Positions 17,800 to 22,194 of a stretch of 22,194 bases of DNA are shown here, piece after piece (the stretch's first letter is position 1; the number at the start of each line of letters is the position of its first letter). The notes under the pieces were generated by a model that was not told the DNA's origin, did not search any database, and saw only the letters and a program-made list of their open reading frames with translations. Source of the stretch: Larix sibirica (Eukaryota; Streptophyta; Pinopsida; Pinales; Pinaceae); assembly GCA_004151065.3 (NCBI GenBank), contig NWUY0300018267.1:4813-27006 (forward strand), read 5' to 3'. A program made the position numbers and the translations under genes.

Positions 17800-18950
17800 C
17801 ATGGTGTGATGCCTACCCTTGGTTGTATCTTAGTGGAGATACACATTGGATATAACTTATTCATGGATTGTTATACCTTGAATTTATGCTTATGTGGCAT
17901 GGTGACATTCTTCATGGGGCACACATGGATCAATCAGTTGCTTGCTTGGGAGGAGAACCTATTTGGAGGGGGGCATTGGGGAATTTAGGAGGGATAGGGC
18001 ATTGAGCCCTAGGTAGAAAGGTATCACTTGGTTTCTTACATGGAGGCTTGTGCTTGATTTGAGGACACTTTGGTTAATGAGTGTTCATGGAGGTGTAGTG
18101 GACCTAGAGGAGCACATGGATTAGGAGATAACGTTAGAACAATGGACCTTGTCTTATGGAACACTCGCCTTGGTATCTTTGCATGATGGACACGTTTACC
18201 TTGGAGCTTGATAGGTGTCACCTTACAATTGGGGTGCTTTACATGTGGACCTTTCTAGTGATTAGTTAGGTTTCTTGAGATAGTTGGTTGTGGGCCTTGT
18301 CCACTTTACTATTGTCGACCATCGTTATCTATCTATATAAAGGGAGATATTTTTTTCATTCATCACATTGATTTTTCACATCATCTCTTAGAGATGTGAG
18401 AAAACTTGTATCTTTATATTTATCTCTTATTTATTGTACTTTTCACTCTTGTCTAGTGTGATATGGTTTTTGTGTTGATACAAGGAAGCTGTTAGGGATA
18501 GGGTTTTCCATAAGAAGAGGAGATAAGGGATTATTTTCTCTTATGGTCCTTGTGAGAGAAGACGACAAGGGTTTGTGGCATTAGAAACCCTAGTACTACT
18601 TGGAGTGATAGATATGGAGAAGATAGTGGAAGAATATCTCGTTTTCCCTTGTATACTTGTGTGGTGAGATTGTAGGCAATCAAGAGGACTTGCTGGTGTG
18701 TATGCTATCCCATTCTGGATCTTTGGTGGAGCAATAAACTTGGTTTGGAGTGATTCTTTACTAGGAGGAGTTAGTGGCTAGGGTTTGATTGTTGGTATGA
18801 TGATAGCTTGTCGTGGTTTCCCTAACTAGGATTTAGAGAGCATGGAGAGTTCTAGCTTGTGATAATATTGAAGGACTATCTTGTACTAGATTGGGATAAG
18901 CTATTGGTATGTACTAGTAACTTCATATTATATATATTTATGAAGAATGT
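17800..18950 (+). repeat. LTR-like region with promoter, plus orientation (tentative)
   Basis: This stretch is G/T-rich and clearly different in composition from its AT-rich neighbours, as U3-R-U5 regions of large plant LTRs often are. A strong TATA box lies at 18333-18344 and is followed by a T-rich R-like segment and by G-rich sequence with no frame. LTR ends, primer site and polypurine tract could not be identified, so solo LTR, LTR fragment or a host promoter all remain possible. Confidence 0.35.
18333..18344 (+). promoter_or_regulatory. TATA box of the LTR-like region
   Basis: CTATATAAAGGG matches the plant TATA consensus and is followed about 30 bases later by pyrimidine-rich sequence suitable for transcription initiation. 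No downstream gene is recognisable. Confidence 0.5.
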
Positions 18951-19210
18951 TTTGTTGTCCAATTATTTTATATTTAATGTAGAATTTTCTAGAGAATAAT
19001 ATGTGCGAGATCTTTTAAATGCACTCAACATTTCAAGTGGACACTCCATCTATCATCAAAGTAAAAATCAAATTCCATCTAGATTAGATTTATGGAAGTG
19101 AAAAACATGTTAATCATTGAGTAAGTAATTAATAAATTATTAATGGGATTAATAGAGAACCAAACAATATTGATAGCAAATAATAAATTCAAAAATTATG
19201 TAAATGTCAT

Positions 19211-19404
19211 AGTACGAGTCAAACTTGATAGAGTAAACATTCATAAAAAAACAAATAAATAAAGAGTAATGGATGCTAAATCAAATCATTGTGAGAAATA
19301 AGAATAAGCATAAGCCAGTTGATGAGTACGAATCAAACTTGATTGAGTAAGCATTTATTAAAAACAAATAAATAAAGAGGAATGGATGCTAAATCAAATC
19401 AATG
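19211..19404. repeat. Two-copy direct repeat, period 114
   Basis: Copy 1 (19211-19291) and copy 2 (19325-19404), about 80 bp each, both begin AGTACGARTCAAACTTGAT and end GGATGCTAAATCAAATCA, with scattered differences. The 33-base spacer ends AAGCCAGTTGATG; a similar AAGCCAATTAAT occurs near 19553. Confidence 0.8.
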
Positions 19405-19621
19405 CTAGTGACTTTGTTCTGATCTGAATTTCATCCGAATTTCTCTTTTGAATATGTTATTGTACTTTTTGATTTCATATGAAATAACTTAAGTATGGCT
19501 TTTTTTTTCTTTGTGAAAAAAAAAATCAAAATGAAAAATAAAAATAATTATAAGCCAATTAATAAAAATATATATAAAGAGATGAAGAAAAGAAATTGAA
19601 AAAGTAACTATGGTTAAAGTA

Positions 19622-20040
19622 GTTAAGAAAATAAAATCGTAAATTTTAAATTAAAAAAATAATAACGAAATGAAATAATAAAAAAGTAAAATTTTAATTC
19701 ATATTATTAATATGTAATGATGAAGTCCATATTATAAAATAAATTGAAAACTAGAAACTTAAAAGGAATGAGAGGATACAAATAATTAAAAAGAGGGTTT
19801 AGAAAATAAAATAGTAAATTTTAAATTAAAAATATAATATTTAAATTTAAAATAGAAATTTAAAAGTAATGAAAGGATAAAAATAATTAAAAATAAGGTT
19901 AAGAAAATAAAATAATAAATTCTAAATTAAAAAGATAATAATCGTATTTAAACTTTTAATGCGAATTATATATTATGAAAAAACTGAAAACTTAGAAACT
20001 TAAAAGTGATGAAATGAGAAAAAGAATTGAAAAATATAAT
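19622..20040. repeat. Degenerate tandem array of very AT-rich units
   Basis: The unit start GTTAAGAAAATAAAAT(C/A)GTAA at 19622 recurs at 19797 (GTTTAGAAAATAAAATAGTAA) and 19898 (GTTAAGAAAATAAAATAATAA). Later parts such as AAACTTAAAAG.AATGA.AGGA recur in the same order. Unit spacing is about 175, then 101, so one unit seems to have lost about 75 bases. It is followed by an (AAT)n run near 20041-20062. Confidence 0.65.
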
Positions 20041-20062
20041 AAATAATAATAATAATAATAAT
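20041..20062. repeat. (AAT)n microsatellite
   Basis: Six or more AAT units followed by an AT run, at the end of the AT-rich tandem array. Confidence 0.8.
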
Positions 20063-20699
20063 ATATATAAAGTGTATAAGTATTAAATAATATTAATAAG
20101 TTAAAGATTCAAACTAAGTTAAAATGATAATTGGTTAAATAAAACAAATAAAAGGTTTGATGGTTAGTCTAGGAATATCAAAGATGAAGCAAACAAACAT
20201 GGAGTGATAAGAAGTGGAGAATATTTAATTGATGAATGATTTTTATGATTGTTTGGTATGTAGGTTTATGAGGGACAACTAGCTGATTTATAAACATATA
20301 GAAGTTAAATCGGTAGATTTATAACTATAATAAATATGTCACAACTAAGTAATTTTTAGATTTGTTAAAAGGTGGCATTTGTGAACTTGGAAAACTAGAA
20401 ACATAGTTCCCTTCAAATATAATTGTTTAATGTGTATTTTTTTAAAATGCTTTATGTATTTGATTAGATATAAGTGAAATATACATTGCTGTAATTTATA
20501 TTTTAGATTTATCTCTAAAATTGAAAGTTCACAAGAAATGAATTCAAAAAACTTGAAAATAAATTTTTTTAATTTATAATAAAAAAAATAATTCTTCAAA
20601 TATCCACACATTCAATTTAAATTCATATGATATACAATTAATAAATAAAACAAACATTAATTCAGTAATGTTATGCATACATGATATGAATCAGCTAAT
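20063..20699. other. Unassigned very AT-rich DNA
   Basis: No protein motif or repeat boundary seen. The minus-strand frame at 20345-20611 is Lys, Phe, Ile and Leu-rich, as expected by chance at this composition. Confidence 0.5.
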
Positions 20700-20878
20700 A
20701 AATATGATACCTCTTTGAAAATGATACCTTATAATACCTGATCTGATCTCCAAATGCACAACACAGTGAGTTACCTTGATATGTATAGGAGATATAGAGG
20801 GTTAGGAGACATATTAATAATATGTCAATGGTAATTGATGAGTACTTGGACTAGTTCATGATGAACAAATTACCCGCT

Positions 20879-20889
20879 CTTTATATAAA
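20879..20889 (-). promoter_or_regulatory. TATA box of the minus-strand LTR-like region
   Basis: The minus-strand sequence TTTATATAAAG matches the plant TATA consensus and lies about 100 bases downstream of a G-box, consistent with an LTR promoter. Confidence 0.5.
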
Positions 20890-20988
20890 TCTTAGTGGGT
20901 TCTTAGGTCATGTGATCACTTGAGTTTGTCCCTACAGGGTGGACCCAATAGGAGACATATATTAATATATTGGTATAAGTTATGTGAG

Positions 20989-20994
20989 CACGTG
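20989..20994. promoter_or_regulatory. G-box (CACGTG)
   Basis: A palindromic CACGTG, the binding site of plant bZIP and bHLH factors, lies about 100 bases upstream of the minus-strand TATA box. Nearby TTTGACC sequences at about 21000 and 21070 are W-box-like when read on the plus strand. Function is inferred only. Confidence 0.35.
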
Positions 20995-21195
20995 ATAGGT
21001 TTGACCTAATATGAGAGAGAATAGGCCATTGTGCCACAAGAGCACTTGAATTTTGTGATGACAAGTTTGACCCATGGCTTAGTCATGAAAATTTGAGTTG
21101 GCCAAAACATGTTGGGCCCATAAATTGTCATGTTTGGTTGGCATGCCATGAACCTCTAACATCAACATCAATCTTGACATGTGACATGTTGTTGG

Positions 21196-21229
21196 AATCA
21201 TATTCTTTTTCTAATCATATTCTTTTTCT
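21196..21229. repeat. 17-bp perfect tandem duplication
   Basis: AATCATATTCTTTTTCT occurs twice without a gap; GGAATCATATTC occurs again near 21254. Confidence 0.9.
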
Positions 21230-21517
21230 ATTACTTTTTATTCGCATGTAGCTGGAATCATATTCATTCATACAATGTTAGACTTGGACAATAAGCACAA
21301 AACATAAAATAAGAAAAAATAGTTTATGATTGAAAATATCATCTAATATGATGACGATATTCTTTTTTTTATTACATTATTACGGTGACTACGTTATGTC
21401 ATTTTCCTAACATATTTGAATAAATATTATTTTATTAAAGTAAGTAAAGATATTATGATTTTATTACATTTCAATTTTAATATTAAAATATTAATGTTTT
21501 AATCAAATTTCGTTATT

Positions 21518-21575
21518 ATAGTTGGTTTCGATAGACCTTGTTCTGTATAACGATTCAAATTCAAATCCCACAAGG
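21518..21575 (+). other. tRNA-like SINE relic (tentative)
   Basis: TAGTTGGTTTCGATAG resembles a degraded tRNA A box, and about 35 bases later ATTCAAATCCCAC resembles the B box (GGTTCAAATCC). CCTTGTTCTG between them lies where an anticodon arm would. The A-to-B spacing fits RNA polymerase III promoters of tRNA-derived SINEs. The body downstream has no boundary I can place. It cannot be an intact tRNA because the acceptor stem does not pair. Confidence 0.3.
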
Positions 21576-22009
21576 TAGTTGAGAGGAGACACTTGAAAAT
21601 TCAGTCATCTTAAGAGTTTATGTCCCATATTGGATGCGATCCCCAGGTGATTTTGACGACTTAGATGCTAATGAGTTGCAATTTCTTATACCATAGGCTA
21701 CTCCTACAATTTGTGAGCAAACTAACAAAATAAATAAATATCAATATTCCAACCAATATTATAAACGTCATTCATGAAAACAAAAAATATAATTTAAATT
21801 TCATTATAGAAAGAAAACAAAATCTCAAAGATAAATTAGGAGAACAATTTGTTATAGAGATCGTCACTTCTATTTTCACATTAAAATGAAGAATTTAAAG
21901 ATTTTATTTTTATAAAAACATTTAAATATATACACACACAATTTATTTTTTATTTTTATCGAATACATATAGGCTCCAAGCACTTCTCTTCATTTGGAAG
22001 ATGGTACCT
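21576..22009. other. Unassigned DNA between the SINE-like relics
   Basis: The first 140 bases are of mixed composition and may be the body of the preceding SINE-like relic; the rest is AT-rich with no coding motif. Confidence 0.35.
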
Positions 22010-22165
22010 AGGGTTAATAATTCGATTATAGTTTTGGCAACCTAATTCGGTGGGGACATCTAATAAGATACTTAATATTCACAGAGGTAGCCATCCCCAA
22101 GACTTGACCTTGTGACCTTTTGCTTGCAATTCACGACACTTAACTACTCAAAATAACCCACCAAA
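22010..22165 (-). mobile_element. tRNA-derived SINE-like element, minus strand
   Basis: On the minus strand, TTTGAGTAGTTAAGTGTC (plus 22135-22152) fits a degraded tRNA A box with D arm, and about 35 bases later AAGGTCAAGTCTTGGGG (22096-22112) fits the B box and T arm. On the plus strand this gives the familiar reversed-tRNA look, GACTTGACCTTGTGACCT. The tRNA-unrelated body would run toward 22010 through GGCTACCTCTGTG. It begins right next to the terminal (TG)n microsatellite. No poly-A tail or target duplication was found, so limits are approximate. Confidence 0.45.
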
Positions 22166-22168
22166 CTC

Positions 22169-22194
22169 TGTGTGTGTGTGTGTGTGTGTGTGTG
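22169..22194. repeat. (TG)n microsatellite, open at the window end
   Basis: Thirteen uninterrupted TG dinucleotides run to the last base, so the true length is unknown. Confidence 0.95.

Larger units (their letters stand above)
20700..21161 (-). repeat. LTR-like region with promoter, minus orientation (tentative)
   Basis: Read on the minus strand, a plausible start TGTTAGAGG (21153-21161) is followed by a U3-like segment with a G-box and several TTGACC-type motifs, then a TATA box at 20879-20889 and about 190 bases of R-U5-like sequence. AAGGTATCATTTTC near 20721-20735 on the minus strand is a weak match to the copia primer-binding site. The repeated plus-strand sequence GGAGACATATtAATA occurs at about 20801 and 20951. 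A copia-like solo LTR of about 430 bp fits best, but no partner LTR is visible. Confidence 0.4.

Noticed and set aside
18902-18916. TTGGTATGTACTAG as a copia primer-binding site after the 18.3-kb LTR-like region
   Set aside because: Only the first six or seven bases match and no LTR end precedes it.
20345-20611. 88-codon minus-strand frame
   Set aside because: Lys/Phe/Ile/Leu composition is that expected from random AT-rich DNA; no motif.
1-22194. CRISPR array or bacterial defence system
   Set aside because: No regularly spaced short direct repeats with unique spacers and no bacterial gene organisation.

Overview
This AT-rich eukaryotic window (one ambiguous base at 9309) shows no intact cellular gene, no rRNA or intact tRNA, and no bacterial-type operons. 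What can be recognised is old transposable-element sequence: a LINE with RNase H, Ty1/copia-like and Ty3/gypsy-like LTR pieces, LTR-type promoters, tRNA-derived SINE-like relics and foldback sequences. This is typical of intergenic DNA in a large seed-plant genome. The LINE reverse transcriptase and the gag style suggest a gymnosperm, but the sequence alone cannot prove it.

Layout. 1-4800 is mostly unassigned AT-rich DNA, with one small frame pair at 2961-3296. About 4817-7073 holds a primer-binding-site-like sequence, a gag-like frame and an unassigned acidic frame with one stop, probably the remains of a Ty3/gypsy element. At 7074 that frame runs into the left LTR of a 4.0-kb copia-like element (7074-11086). 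This element has short LTRs, an initiator-Met-tRNA primer site, a polypurine tract and a double zinc-knuckle gag fragment, but no recognisable protease, integrase or reverse transcriptase. It therefore looks like a non-autonomous, TR-GAG-type element.

11846-12175 contains three consecutive inverted repeats, two of them long and nearly perfect. They abut the 3' end of a minus-strand L1-type LINE (about 12173-15960). That LINE keeps the C-terminal piece of its endonuclease, the linker, reverse transcriptase, thumb, zf-RVT and RNase H, and is broken by many frameshifts and stops. Both reverse transcriptase aspartate motifs are damaged. Upstream on the same strand (16540-17014) are coiled-coil-like remnants split by a 50-bp tandem duplication.

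17800-18950 and 20700-21161 look like LTR promoter regions in opposite orientations, each with a TATA box. Between them, 19200-20060 is extremely AT-rich with degenerate tandem repeats. The right end carries two tRNA-like SINE relics and an open-ended (TG)n microsatellite. The elements do not cooperate: the window is a nested graveyard of insertions, with the foldback cluster at 11.85-12.18 kb as its most unusual structure.
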